The notes beneath the pieces were generated by a model. That model worked only from the letters and a program-made list of their open reading frames with translations, was not told where the DNA came from and ran no database searches. Shown piece by piece: positions 1 to 8,154 of a stretch of DNA of 64,000 nucleotides; the stretch's first letter is position 1, and each line of letters opens with the position of its first letter. The position numbers were made by a program, and so were the translations under genes. Source of the DNA: Aestuariivivens sediminicola (lineage in GTDB: Bacteria; Bacteroidota; Bacteroidia; Flavobacteriales; Flavobacteriaceae). The stretch lies in NCBI RefSeq assembly GCF_022662015.1, contig NZ_JAKMCM010000001.1, positions 682,001 through 746,000 of the forward strand. Direction: 5' to 3'.

Positions 1-928
1 TGAGATCATCCAGTTTCTTATTCTCCGGAACAAAAAAGGGTTCTCTTATGAGTTTGGTCCAATCGAACTGCTTTCTGTCGATATAGGGTAATAAGTCCTT
101 CACATAGAGTATGCCCTTGATGTTGTCTATGTTGTCGTGATAAATAGGTATCCTGGAATAGCCATTAGCGATGATCTCGGGCATTATTTCGGTGTATTTT
201 GAATCTATGCTCAAGGCAAATATATCAATGCGTGGTCGCATAACCTGTTTGGTGTCGGTATTGCCAAACGATACGATCCCCTTTAAAATCTTTTGTTCTT
301 CCTTGGTGGTGTCCTCCTCACTGGTGAGTTCAAGTGCCTGGGATAACTGATCGACACTCAGATTTGATTTCTTTTTCCCGAACCTATTGTGTATCGCCAG
401 TGTAGCGCTGCGCATAGGCAAACTAATCGGAGAAAAAAAGAGGTCTAAAAAGCGTAGCGGATAGGCCATGAAACTAGCAAATTTAAGCTTATTCCGACTG
501 GCATATATCTTGGGCAGGATCTCACCAAACAATAAAATAAGAAACGTCACTAAGATAACCTCCAGAAGAAATTTCAAACTTATCTTGAACACATACAGAT
601 CGAAGACTAAATCGACATGACTGAATAGGGTCTCCCCAAGAAATGCAAATAATATAACGATAGCGATGTTAATGAAATTATTAGCCACCAATATCGTAGC
701 CAGTAGTTTTTTAGGCCGGTCCAACAGTTGGGAAATGATCTGAATACGTTTTGGATTCTGTTCCAGTCCATCCTCAATATCGGTTCGATTAAGAGAGAAC
801 AGGGCCACCTCGGCTCCAGATATCAGGGCCGAACATATTAATAGCAGAATTAACAAGACAAAACCGAAGGTCATTGAAAAATCAATGGCCAGAAACAATG
901 AGGTGCAACTCGAAGGGTCGGGATCCAA
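1..928 (-). CDS. gldE: Gliding-motility protein GldE (CorC/HlyC-type membrane protein), partial
   Basis: The 3' end lies beyond the left edge; about 309 codons are visible. Read from a TTG at 928 the protein begins LDPDPSS, then has a hydrophobic DUF21-type membrane domain (roughly residues 15-170, with AEVALFSLNRTDIE and LLFGEILPKIYA), followed by CBS-domain sequence (VMRPRIDIFALS, GYSRIPIYHDN, IKGILYVKDLLPY). This order is that of the CorC/HlyC family. In flavobacteria the copy next to ssb and mutY is GldE, which works with GldD and is needed for gliding and type IX secretion. No ATG fits the N terminus: a TAA lies in frame a few codons upstream, so TTG is the best start. It begins 37 nt after ssb, so the two are probably co-transcribed. 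The GldE name rests on sequence recall plus neighbourhood; the family is certain. Confidence 0.88.
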   Translation of the reverse strand, partial: MDPDPSSCTSLFLAIDFSMTFGFVLLILLLICSALISGAEVALFSLNRTDIEDGLEQNPKRIQIISQLLDRPKKLLATILVANNFINIAIVILFAFLGETLFSHVDLVFDLYVFKISLKFLLEVILVTFLILLFGEILPKIYASRNKLKFASFMAYPLRFLDLFFSPISLPMRSATLAIHNRFGKKKSNLSVDQLSQALELTSEEDTTKEEQKILKGIVSFGNTDTKQVMRPRIDIFALSIDSKYTEIMPEIIANGYSRIPIYHDNIDNIKGILYVKDLLPYIDRKQFDWTKLIREPFFVPENKKLDDL

Positions 929-965
929 ACAATTAGAAATTGGTTAAACAAAAAATGATCATTTC

Positions 966-1412
966 CTAAAATGGAAGATCATCATCTTCATCACTTATCG
1001 GCTCAATACTGGGCTCCTGAACGCTTTTCTCCTGAGACGGAGATGCCGGACCAACGGCATTGGCTTCGCTCTCGGCTTTTGTTGTTAGAAACGTAAAATC
1101 GGTACATTGAATTTCTGTCGAGTATCTGTCATTGCCCTTTTCGTCTTGCCATTTTCTTGTTTTAAGACGTCCTTCAATGTAGACTTTATCGCCTTTGCTC
1201 AAATACTTCTCACAAATTTCCGCACCTTTATTACGTACCACAATATTATGCCATTCGGTATTGGTAATGCGCTCGTTGGTTTGCCTGTTTGTATAGGTTT
1301 CGTTGGTAGCTAAAGGAAAACGTCCAACACAACCACCCCCTTCAAAATAATGCATTTTCACTTCATCTCCTAAATGCCCAATCAGCATGACTTTATTCAA
1401 TGTCCCAGACAT
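966..1412 (-). CDS. ssb: Single-stranded DNA-binding protein
   Basis: A 148-residue protein that coats single-stranded DNA during replication, repair and recombination. Residues 1-110 form the OB fold (MSGTLNKVMLIGHLGDEVKM, then the basic strand WHNIVVRNKGAEICEKYLSK and the conserved KVYIEGRLKTRKWQDEKG). A short polar linker leads to the acidic tip DEDDDLPF, the docking site for partner repair enzymes. The length is close to the family norm of about 150-180, with a short linker. It sits between mutY upstream and gldE downstream on the same strand, and has its own promoter-like element at 1435-1442. Confidence 0.96.
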   Translation of the reverse strand: MSGTLNKVMLIGHLGDEVKMHYFEGGGCVGRFPLATNETYTNRQTNERITNTEWHNIVVRNKGAEICEKYLSKGDKVYIEGRLKTRKWQDEKGNDRYSTEIQCTDFTFLTTKAESEANAVGPASPSQEKSVQEPSIEPISDEDDDLPF

Positions 1413-1434
1413 AACTTTTTTAATTTTTAGAAAG

Positions 1435-1442
1435 CAAAATTA
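1435..1442 (-). promoter_or_regulatory. Bacteroidota-type -7 element (TAATTTTG) for ssb-gldE
   Basis: Read on the minus strand this is TAATTTTG, matching the Bacteroidota -7 consensus TAnnTTTG. It lies 22 nt upstream of the ssb ATG, which gives a short 5' UTR. The -33 TTTG partner is poor (only a TTTT tract at suitable distance). Confidence 0.5.
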
Positions 1443-1502
1443 GTTATTTGCTTTGCATTTTTTTAAAATTAATAAAAAAATATGATTGCCTTTACGATTC
1501 GA

Positions 1503-2549
1503 TTAAAAATTAAAGGCCTCTATAAAATTTCCTATTAAGACCGGAACGGCAAAATTATGAATATTCCGAATCAAAATCGCCTGATCCTCCAAATTATCGA
1601 CCCTCAGAATCCAGAATTTTGTATATAAATGTTGATGAGACAGTTTATGAATCACCATTTGATCATTGAATAAATGCAGTTCAAATTTTTTATCCTTTAA
1701 CATCTTATGATCCTTCAGCAGGGCCTTCAAGGTCTTATAGCCTGTTTCCTTTTTGGTTTCTATGAGCGGAAATTGATATAAATTCTGCCAAATGCCTTTG
1801 TCGGTTCGCTTCTCAAGAACGGTTTTCCCGTCATTCGATAAAAACACCAAAAAATTAAAATACCGTTTCTTTATTCTCGTTTTTTTGAGCTTAATGGGTA
1901 ATACATCCACTTTGTTTTGGTGGTAGGCCACGCAATGCGCGTTAAGCGGACAATCCTTACAATCCGGGTTTTTGGGTCGACATTGTATGGCTCCAAACTC
2001 CATAATGGCCTGATTGAATTGGGCAGGACGATCTTTATCGATTAAATCTTGGGCCAGCCTTTTAAATGTTGTTGTCCCTTCAGCGGTATTCACAGGAGTG
2101 CTTATTCCAAAATATCTTGAAAGTACCCGATATACATTTCCATCGACCACCGCAGCAGGTTCATTAAAACATATGGACGCAATCGCGCTCGCGGTATAAT
2201 CGCCCACCCCCTTCAATTTAATCAAATCTTTATATTGCTTCGGGAATTCACCCTGCAGCTCATTAACAATAAATTTGGCAGTAGCATGCAAATTCCTGGC
2301 CCTGGAATAATAGCCCAGGCCCTGCCATAATTTCAGGACTTCACTCTCTTCGGCCCTGGCAAGATGAAATACGGTAGGATAATGGCTTAAAAAAGACTCA
2401 TAATAGGGAAGGCCCTGTGCTACCTGTGTTTGTTGCAAAATAATTTCGGAGAGCCAAATAGGATAAGGATGGGTGGTCTCTCGCCAAGGCAGGCTACGCT
2501 TATTAACTGAATACCAATGCATTAAAATATTTGAAAATCGAGTAGCCAT
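1503..2549 (-). CDS. mutY: A/G-specific adenine DNA glycosylase MutY
   Basis: Base-excision repair enzyme that removes adenine mispaired with 8-oxoguanine. The 348 residues have the full family layout: catalytic Glu35 in SEIILQQTQV, a helix-hairpin-helix (LKGVGDYTASAI, about 112-123), catalytic Asp136 in VVDGNVYRV, the four-cysteine 4Fe-4S motif C-x6-C-x2-C-x5-C (CRPKNPDCKDCPLNAHC, about 191-207), and a C-terminal NUDIX-like domain that recognises 8-oxoG. The gene is divergent from hup and upstream of ssb on the same strand, a gene order common in Flavobacteriia. No residue of the active site is missing. Confidence 0.96.
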   Translation of the reverse strand: MATRFSNILMHWYSVNKRSLPWRETTHPYPIWLSEIILQQTQVAQGLPYYESFLSHYPTVFHLARAEESEVLKLWQGLGYYSRARNLHATAKFIVNELQGEFPKQYKDLIKLKGVGDYTASAIASICFNEPAAVVDGNVYRVLSRYFGISTPVNTAEGTTTFKRLAQDLIDKDRPAQFNQAIMEFGAIQCRPKNPDCKDCPLNAHCVAYHQNKVDVLPIKLKKTRIKKRYFNFLVFLSNDGKTVLEKRTDKGIWQNLYQFPLIETKKETGYKTLKALLKDHKMLKDKKFELHLFNDQMVIHKLSHQHLYTKFWILRVDNLEDQAILIRNIHNFAVPVLIGNFIEAFNF

Positions 2550-2605
2550 AAATTCATCAAAGCGTAAAAATAAACGTTTATTATCTTAAATTTTAATGAA
2601 TTAGG

Positions 2606-2638
2606 TTTGAAATATTGAATTTTAAATTCCTATATTTG
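2606..2638 (+). promoter_or_regulatory. Promoter of hup (TTTG ... TATATTTG)
   Basis: TTTG at 2606-2609 and TATATTTG at 2631-2638, separated by 21 nt, match the Bacteroidota -33/-7 promoter. The hup start codon lies 46 nt downstream of the -7 box, through an A-rich leader with no Shine-Dalgarno sequence. Confidence 0.7.
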
Positions 2639-2684
2639 CATCCCTTTTAAAACCATAATAATAACTAATAAATAAAATATAAAA

Positions 2685-2975
2685 ATGACGAAGGCTGATT
2701 TAGTAGCAAAAATTTCTGACAAATTAGGAATTGAAAAAGGTGATGTTCAAGCGACTATTGAAACATTTATGGAAGAAGTAAAATCTTCTTTGGAAGGCGG
2801 TGATAATGTATATCTTAGAGGTTTTGGAAGCTTCATCATTAAGACCCGAGCTGAAAAAACAGGAAGGAACATTTCCAAAAACACAACTATTAAAATTCCA
2901 GCTCATAACATCCCTGCATTTAAGCCTGCAAAAGTGTTTGTTGAAGGTGTGAAAACCAATGTGGAAGTAAAATAA
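2685..2975 (+). CDS. hup: HU-family DNA-binding protein
   Basis: A 96-residue histone-like nucleoid protein. It starts MTKADLVAKISDKLGIEKGD, the HU dimerisation helices, then has the signature GFGSFIIKTRAEKTGRN leading into the beta-arm, with the DNA-intercalating proline region IPAHNIPAFKPAK and a closing helix. The length fits HU/IHF subunits, which are about 90-100 residues. It is the first gene of a plus-strand run with a 30-codon basic ORF and then rng. A strong promoter of the Bacteroidota type precedes it. Confidence 0.94.
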   Translation: MTKADLVAKISDKLGIEKGDVQATIETFMEEVKSSLEGGDNVYLRGFGSFIIKTRAEKTGRNISKNTTIKIPAHNIPAFKPAKVFVEGVKTNVEVK

Positions 2976-3047
2976 AAAATAGATATGCTGTCCTGATATA
3001 TTTCGGGATCAGTTTATAAGAAGTATTAATAATTAAAGACACTATTT

Positions 3048-3140
3048 ATGCCAAGTGGTAAAAAACGCAAAAGACATAAGGTAGCGACGCATAAAAGAAA
3101 AAAACGCAGGCGCGCTAACCGTCATAAAAAGAAAAAATAA
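3048..3140 (+). CDS. 30-residue highly basic protein (candidate ribosomal protein)
   Basis: ATG at 3048 opens a 30-codon frame ending in TAA at 3138-3140. The product starts MPSGKKRKRHKVATHKRKKR and ends RRANRHKKKK; about two thirds of the residues are Lys, Arg or His and there are no acidic residues. Its stop codon runs directly into a strong terminator (3139-3180), so the frame fills the space between hup and that terminator. Such composition is typical of small rRNA-binding proteins, and I recall near-identical ORFs between hup and rng in other flavobacteria. A new ribosomal protein called bL38 has been described in Flavobacterium johnsoniae; I cannot confirm that this ORF is its homologue. 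Confidence 0.75.
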   Translation: MPSGKKRKRHKVATHKRKKRRRANRHKKKK

Positions 3141-3180
3141 ACCGAAAAAGTAGTTAGGGCAACTACTTTTTTCGGTTTTA
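3139..3180 (+). terminator. Rho-independent terminator after hup and the basic ORF
   Basis: A 16-bp stem (AACCGAAAAAGTAGTT with AACTACTTTTTTCGGTT, one extra T), loop AGGGC, followed by TTTT. It begins inside the stop codon of the 30-residue ORF. Confidence 0.8.
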
Positions 3181-3253
3181 AAGTACTCAAAAACGTTCTT
3201 TGAAATGAGCTTTCTCAAATAGAAGCTCGTCGGATTTAAAAAATCCTGTGAAA

Positions 3254-3373
3254 CAACACCGATTGCACACTTGACTTTTAAGTAGACGTAATCAGGGTGT
3301 TGATCTGAAAGTTTAGCTTTTTCTTAAACCTTCAGATATAAAATATTGTTTAATCCATCCCGCAAGGCGGGAT
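3254..3373 (+). promoter_or_regulatory. Structured 5' leader of rng: three consecutive hairpins
   Basis: Three inverted repeats lie between the upstream terminator and the rng start. (1) CAACACCGATT (3254-3264) pairs with AATC and GGTGTTG (3290-3302, two-base bulge). (2) TCTGAAAGTTTA (3304-3315) pairs with TAAACCTTCAGA (3325-3336) with one mismatch. (3) ATCCCGC (3357-3363) pairs perfectly with GCGGGAT (3367-3373) around a three-base loop, 14 nt before the start codon. None has a poly-T tail, so they are not simple terminators. Enterobacterial rne is autoregulated through hairpins in its 5' UTR; a similar role here is inference. Confidence 0.5.
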
Positions 3374-3386
3374 AAAAATTAACCAA

Positions 3387-4931
3387 ATGGAAAAAGAATT
3401 GATCATTCGATCTAGTTCCAACGATGTTGATTTTGCCTTATTAAAAGATGGAAAACTTATTGAATTACAGAAGGATGAAGATAGTAACAACTTTTCTGTT
3501 GGCGATGTGTTTATAGCCAAAATACGAAAAGCTGTTCCAGGACTAAACGCCGCATTTGTTAATGTGGGTTATGAGAAAGATGCGTTTTTGCACTATCATG
3601 ATTTAGGGCCTAAACTCCCTTCGCTTCTGAAATTCACAAAACGTGTAAGCACAGGTAAACTAAGAGATTTTTCTTTAAAGAATTTCCCATTTGAAAAAGA
3701 CATCGATAAAAACGGTAAAATTGCCGATGTCTTAAAATCTAATCAATCGCTATTAGTACAAATAGTAAAAGAACCCATATCTACAAAGGGGCCCAGGATA
3801 AGTTCAGAACTTTCCATTGCCGGTAGATATATTGTTTTAGTTCCTTTTTCGAGCCGTATCTCGATTTCACAAAAAATTGAAGATAAGGATGAAAAAGACC
3901 GCTTAAAACGATTGGTAAAAAGTATTGTACCTCAAGGGTTCGGAATTATTGTTCGTACTGTAGCACAAGGCAAAAAAGTAGCTGAACTAGATAAGGATTT
4001 ACAACATTTGCTGAACCGTTGGACAGCGATGTGTAAAAAGCTACACAGAGCACATCACCCGAGTAAGGTTTTAGGTGAAATGAATAAGGCCTCGTCCATT
4101 TTACGAGACATATTTAACGACACCTTTACCGGAATTACTGTAGATGATGAAGCGCTTTACTATCAAATAAAAGATTATGTGCAGGAAATTGCACCGAAAA
4201 AAGAATCCATAGTTAAATTGTATCAGTCTAATGTTCCCATTTTTGAAAAATTTGGGATTGAAAGACAAATAAAAACCTCTTTCGGTAAAACCGTTTCGAT
4301 GGCGAAAGGCGCTTATTTGGTAATAGAACATACCGAAGCCCTGCATGTTATAGATGTAAACAGCGGTAACCGGTCTAATAAGGCCAACAGCCAGGAGGAT
4401 ACAGCACTGGAAGTCAATTTAATTGCTGCAACTGAAATTGCCCGACAGTTACGCTTGCGTGACATGGGTGGTATTATTGTCATCGATTTTATAGATATGA
4501 CCAGGGCCGGTAACAGACAGACCTTGTTTAATCACCTTCGCGATGAAATGAAGGACGACAGAGCTAAACACAAAATATTACCACCAAGCAAATTCGGTCT
4601 GATACAAATAACAAGACAGCGTGTACGCCCGGAAATGAACATTAAAACCCGAGAGGAAAACCCTAACGGGATTAACGGATCTGAGGTAGAGGCCCCTATA
4701 GGCCTGGTACAAAAAATTACGCACGATCTTGAACGACTATTCAAAAAAGACTATAAAAAGGTGACCTTAAACACACATCCTTTTATAGCAGCCTTTTTAA
4801 CAAAAGGTTTTCCATCTGTACGTTCAAAATGGTTTTTTGAACACAAAAAATGGGTTAAAATTTTACCAAGAGATGCTTACACCTATCTGGAATACCACTT
4901 TTTCGATAAAGATGGTAATCAAATTAAATAA
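3387..4931 (+). CDS. rng: Ribonuclease E/G family endoribonuclease
   Basis: Single-strand-specific endoribonuclease for rRNA maturation and mRNA decay. At 514 residues it has the RNase G size, without the long degradosome scaffold of E. coli RNase E. The S1 RNA-binding segment (VGDVFIAKIRKAVPGLNAAF, KDAFLHYHDL) is near residues 35-75, extended by an insertion to about 135. The metal-binding aspartates of the catalytic core are D323 in HVIDVNSGNRS and D367 in IVIDFIDM, spaced as in RNase E. The RNase E-type zinc-link CPxC motif is not apparent near residue 430. The start ATG at 3387 follows a leader with three hairpins and no Shine-Dalgarno. A terminator follows at once. Confidence 0.95.
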   Translation: MEKELIIRSSSNDVDFALLKDGKLIELQKDEDSNNFSVGDVFIAKIRKAVPGLNAAFVNVGYEKDAFLHYHDLGPKLPSLLKFTKRVSTGKLRDFSLKNFPFEKDIDKNGKIADVLKSNQSLLVQIVKEPISTKGPRISSELSIAGRYIVLVPFSSRISISQKIEDKDEKDRLKRLVKSIVPQGFGIIVRTVAQGKKVAELDKDLQHLLNRWTAMCKKLHRAHHPSKVLGEMNKASSILRDIFNDTFTGITVDDEALYYQIKDYVQEIAPKKESIVKLYQSNVPIFEKFGIERQIKTSFGKTVSMAKGAYLVIEHTEALHVIDVNSGNRSNKANSQEDTALEVNLIAATEIARQLRLRDMGGIIVIDFIDMTRAGNRQTLFNHLRDEMKDDRAKHKILPPSKFGLIQITRQRVRPEMNIKTREENPNGINGSEVEAPIGLVQKITHDLERLFKKDYKKVTLNTHPFIAAFLTKGFPSVRSKWFFEHKKWVKILPRDAYTYLEYHFFDKDGNQIK

Positions 4932-4937
4932 TTAAAA

Positions 4938-4971
4938 AAACCCGCAACTTGTTAAAGTTAGCGGGTTTTTT
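4938..4971 (+). terminator. Rho-independent terminator of rng
   Basis: AACCCGC-AACTT stem with AAGTT-A-GCGGGTT, loop GTTA, followed by six T. A run of A on the 5' side means it could also stop transcription from the converging carbonic anhydrase gene on the minus strand. Confidence 0.85.
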
Positions 4972-4994
4972 GTTATCCTTAACAAATTAACGTT

Positions 4995-5780
4995 TTAATA
5001 ATTATAGTGTACTACCCTTCCGTTCAAGGCCTGTTGGTTCCTGTAGTTATTAAGGGGCATGGCTTCCTTAAGTGTTAACACTTCAGGCTCAGACAAGATA
5101 AAGGGCTCTTTAAATACGATCCAGTTCACATTCTCTGTACACGGTGGGGTTGTTAAAGATCCACTGTAAGAATAGTAATGCTTGTCATTTAACAACAGAC
5201 AGGATAGATCAATTTTTTGATGTATCTCTTTTGAATCTCCGCTTTCCAGAGGCAAAAAACTTTCAAAAAACTCGAACAACTGACTTTCGTATCCTTCTTC
5301 TCCAAAAATACCCAATACCGTTATTTCTCCCGTTTTACCAACATGTACCAGGTGCATCTCTATAGGGTAAATAATCCCATTGATTTTGTGCTCTGAAGGT
5401 TCGTGAAAATGGATTTGCTTCAAATAATAGGTCTTGTTTTTATAATTAATTGAATCGCCTTCTTCAAAATTAAATTGAATGGAGTGCCCGTTATTATCGA
5501 CATGGCTTAAGAGTGTACTCGGTGTATATAATATGTGTAAATCGTCCTTATTCTGGACAGAATCTACTGTGGTGTGAACAATATTTATCGGCGATTGGTG
5601 CTTGCCGCCACAATCTGAGTTTTTCTCTATCTCGACCCAGTGTTCCGGCGATGTTTCGCCGGAGTAACTCCAATGTAAAGCTTCATGTTCGGAAATTAAG
5701 TGTGTTGCCTTTTTGGTGTTATTGCAAGATACTACGGCACACAGGACTGTACAGCCTAAAAGTATTTTATTAACTGTCAT
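4995..5780 (-). CDS. Alpha-class carbonic anhydrase lipoprotein
   Basis: Hydrates CO2 to bicarbonate in the periplasm or at the cell surface. The 261 residues start MTVNKILLGCTVLCAVVSC, a lipoprotein signal whose lipobox Cys is followed by NNT. The alpha-class signature is complete: HQSPINI near the N terminus, zinc ligands in QIHFHEPSEH and MHLVHV, and YSGSLTTPPCTENVNWIV. An in-frame ATG ten codons further upstream (5810) was rejected, because it lies within or before a TAACTTTG -7 box at 5808-5815. It converges on rng and appears to be a single-gene unit. Confidence 0.94.
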   Translation of the reverse strand: MTVNKILLGCTVLCAVVSCNNTKKATHLISEHEALHWSYSGETSPEHWVEIEKNSDCGGKHQSPINIVHTTVDSVQNKDDLHILYTPSTLLSHVDNNGHSIQFNFEEGDSINYKNKTYYLKQIHFHEPSEHKINGIIYPIEMHLVHVGKTGEITVLGIFGEEGYESQLFEFFESFLPLESGDSKEIHQKIDLSCLLLNDKHYYSYSGSLTTPPCTENVNWIVFKEPFILSEPEVLTLKEAMPLNNYRNQQALNGRVVHYNY

Positions 5781-5807
5781 GACGAATAGAAAACGAATGA
5801 TGTACTG

Positions 5808-5815
5808 CAAAGTTA
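5808..5815 (-). promoter_or_regulatory. -7 element (TAACTTTG) for the carbonic anhydrase gene
   Basis: On the minus strand the sequence is TAACTTTG, a full match to TAnnTTTG, 28 nt before the chosen start codon at 5780. It decides against the longer reading frame starting at 5810. There is no clear TTTG -33 box. Confidence 0.5.
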
Positions 5816-5937
5816 CCTATTGTTCCTTTTATAAAAACTTACTTTTGTCAGCTTTTGTGTTTTTTTTAAACACTATTTATGCAAGGCCTTCCTTCAGATA
5901 TTTAGCGTCGTAATGGTTTCTAAATATGACTAGGTAA

Positions 5938-6978
5938 TTAGGGTGCCGGATTGGGAATGGTATTGTGAATCGCATTGATTTCAGACAACACCGCTTCGTC
6001 TAATGTCATATCAATACTTGCTATATTCTCCTTAAGCTGTTCTAAACTCGTAGCACCAAGAATATTACTGGTTACAAAGGGCTGCTGATTAACAAAGGCC
6101 AGTGCCATCTGGGCGGGACTCATATGATAGGCCCTGGCTAATGCAACATAGGCATCGGTGGCCTTTTTGGTGCGCTCCCCGCTATAGCGCCTTAACTGCG
6201 GAAAAAGATTTAACCTGGAATTGGCAGTAGCGGTACCATCAGTGTATTTACCCGTTAGCATGCCAAAAGCCAAGGTCGAATAGGCCAATAGGCCAATGTG
6301 CTCTCTCAAGGAAATTTCGGCCAGATCGCCCTCGAAGGTTCTGTTCAGAAGGGAATAAGCATTCTGTATGGTAATCATACGAGGCAGCTTGTGCAATTTA
6401 TGTTCTTCGAGATAACGCATGACACCCCAGGCTTTCTCATTGGATACACCCACATGCCTGATCTTTCCCGCCTTAATATAATTGTTGAGTGTTTGAAGCA
6501 CCTCGTTAAAATTGTCTTCCCATGCGTCCGAAGGATCGTGAACATAGCCCAGTTTTCCAAAGGTATTGGTGAGGCGTTCCGGCCAGTGCAATTGATACAG
6601 ATCGATATAATCAGTCTGCAGTCGTTTCAGTTCTTTGTCGACGGCGTCCTTAATAGATTCGGGGCTGAATCCTGTTGCCCTAATGTGTGCTACATAATCA
6701 CTGGTCCGTCCGATTATTTTACTGGCAATAACGACCTTATCCCTGCGCCCTGTTTTCTTTAACCAACTTCCTATTATTTCGCTGGTACGCCCTTGTGTTT
6801 CTGCGTTGGCCGGAACCGGATACAATTCTGCTGTATCAATAAAATTAATTCCTTTATCAAAGGCATAATCTAACTGTTCGTGCCCCTCGGCTTCGGTGTT
6901 TTGACGACCCCAGGTCATTGTCCCCAGGCAGAGTTTACTCACTTTGATATCTGTAAAGGGAAGGTTGGTATAGATCAT
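5938..6978 (-). CDS. Aldo/keto reductase, Tas-like
   Basis: NADP(H)-dependent oxidoreductase with a TIM barrel, 346 residues, resembling E. coli Tas. The aldo/keto reductase tetrad is intact: D48 and Y53 in FIDTAELYP, K86 in VIASKI, and H129 in YQLHWPE. The C-terminal cofactor-binding part contains NILGATSLEQLKENI. The physiological substrate cannot be told from sequence. It stands alone between carbonic anhydrase and the OmpA-like gene, with a terminator for the latter just upstream of its start. Confidence 0.9.
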   Translation of the reverse strand: MIYTNLPFTDIKVSKLCLGTMTWGRQNTEAEGHEQLDYAFDKGINFIDTAELYPVPANAETQGRTSEIIGSWLKKTGRRDKVVIASKIIGRTSDYVAHIRATGFSPESIKDAVDKELKRLQTDYIDLYQLHWPERLTNTFGKLGYVHDPSDAWEDNFNEVLQTLNNYIKAGKIRHVGVSNEKAWGVMRYLEEHKLHKLPRMITIQNAYSLLNRTFEGDLAEISLREHIGLLAYSTLAFGMLTGKYTDGTATANSRLNLFPQLRRYSGERTKKATDAYVALARAYHMSPAQMALAFVNQQPFVTSNILGATSLEQLKENIASIDMTLDEAVLSEINAIHNTIPNPAP

Positions 6979-7014
6979 TTCGATGCTTTTAATTTCATTT
7001 ATTCATCGTTTAAA

Positions 7015-7055
7015 GATAAAAAAACCTTTAAAAGCACCATGGCCTTAAAGGTTTT
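7015..7055 (-). terminator. Rho-independent terminator downstream of the OmpA-like gene
   Basis: AAAACCTTTAA (7021-7031) and TTAAAGGTTTT (7045-7055) form a perfect 11-bp stem. On the minus strand it is followed by a T-rich run ending near 7015. It lies about 120 nt past the OmpA-like stop and just before the aldo/keto reductase start. Confidence 0.75.
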
Positions 7056-7173
7056 CTGTTTCATATCATTGGCATATCATCCAGTACAAGCGCTAAAAAT
7101 ATGATAAGCAACCTTACTCAATCCTACCGAATGCCTTCTGAATTCTATGCGATACGCGCCCTAAAGAAGCTGT

Positions 7174-8133
7174 TTAATTCTCATTTAACAAACGAGACAA
7201 TTCATCTAACTTTGGTGTCAAGATGACTTCTATGCGCCTGTTTTTGGCACGTCCTTCAGGTGTATCGTTAGTGGCAATGGGGGCATGCTCTCCGCGACCC
7301 GCAGCCGTAAGATTCTCCGGATTTATATTATTGTTCTCCCGAAGTATATTCACTATGGCCGTAGCACGCTTTGTCGACAGATCCCAATTGCCTTTTAACT
7401 GACCTGAACCTTGATAGGGCACATTATCGGTATGGCCTTCAATAAGAACTGCAATGTCGGGGTTATCGCCAAGAACGCTTCCCAATTGCATTACTGCCCT
7501 GCGTCCTTCCGATCCTACAGCCCAACTTCCGGACTCGAATAACAACTTGTTCTCCATGGATACATAAACCTTACCATCGCGTTGCTCGACCGTTAAGCCC
7601 TTGCCTTCAAAATCGGTTAAGGCCCTGGAAATGGCATCCTTTAAAGCAGACATGGCGGCATCTTTTGCAGCGATCACACTTTCCAATTCAGCCACCCGAT
7701 TGGAACGGTCCTCCAATTCTCTCTTAAGCTTCTCCAAACGTGCATTCTCTGCAGCCAAGGCTTGTTCTTTAGCTTCCAACTGCGCCAATAATTCACGGTT
7801 TTTTTGTGAATTGGCTGCTATGGCAGCAGAACTGTTTTTCTCTAAAGCATCATACGAATTTTTTAAGGCCTCATAATTGGCCTTTGTGGCACTGTAATCT
7901 GCCTGCAATTGATCGCGTTGTGCCACTGCCTCATCATAGGCAACCTTAAGTTGTTTCAATTCATTTTCTACCGCATTCTTGCCCCTTTTTAATAACTCAT
8001 TTTCATCGGACAGCTTGCGATTCTCTTTCTTTAAATTTTCATACTTTGCCTCTAAATCCTTATAAATTTTTGGTGAAACACAGCTGGAAACAATAGCTAT
8101 GAATAGAACGGCAATAACGGTTTTTCTTATCAT
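7174..8133 (-). CDS. OmpA-family peptidoglycan-anchoring lipoprotein with coiled coil
   Basis: A 319-residue envelope protein. A lipoprotein signal (MIRKTVIAVLFIAIVSSC, lipidated at Cys18) is followed by a long coiled coil rich in Ala, Glu, Lys and Leu (about residues 25-165), which probably spans the periplasm. The C-terminal OmpA domain (about 200-305) contains VLIEGHTDNVPYQG and the peptidoglycan-binding motif GRAKNRRIEV. It should tether the outer membrane to the cell wall. It starts 21 nt after the exonuclease III gene, so the two probably share a transcript, although their functions are unrelated. Confidence 0.93.
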   Translation of the reverse strand: MIRKTVIAVLFIAIVSSCVSPKIYKDLEAKYENLKKENRKLSDENELLKRGKNAVENELKQLKVAYDEAVAQRDQLQADYSATKANYEALKNSYDALEKNSSAAIAANSQKNRELLAQLEAKEQALAAENARLEKLKRELEDRSNRVAELESVIAAKDAAMSALKDAISRALTDFEGKGLTVEQRDGKVYVSMENKLLFESGSWAVGSEGRRAVMQLGSVLGDNPDIAVLIEGHTDNVPYQGSGQLKGNWDLSTKRATAIVNILRENNNINPENLTAAGRGEHAPIATNDTPEGRAKNRRIEVILTPKLDELSRLLNEN

Positions 8134-8154
8134 TTTACAGGTTCAATAATTGGT

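Noticed and set aside
5898-5927. 8-bp inverted repeat ATATTTAG/CTAAATAT downstream of the aldo/keto reductase
   Set aside because: Long loop and no T-tract; too weak to call a terminator.
6298-6762. 154-residue frame antisense to the aldo/keto reductase
   Set aside because: The catalytic tetrad is on the other strand and this frame has no recognisable motif.
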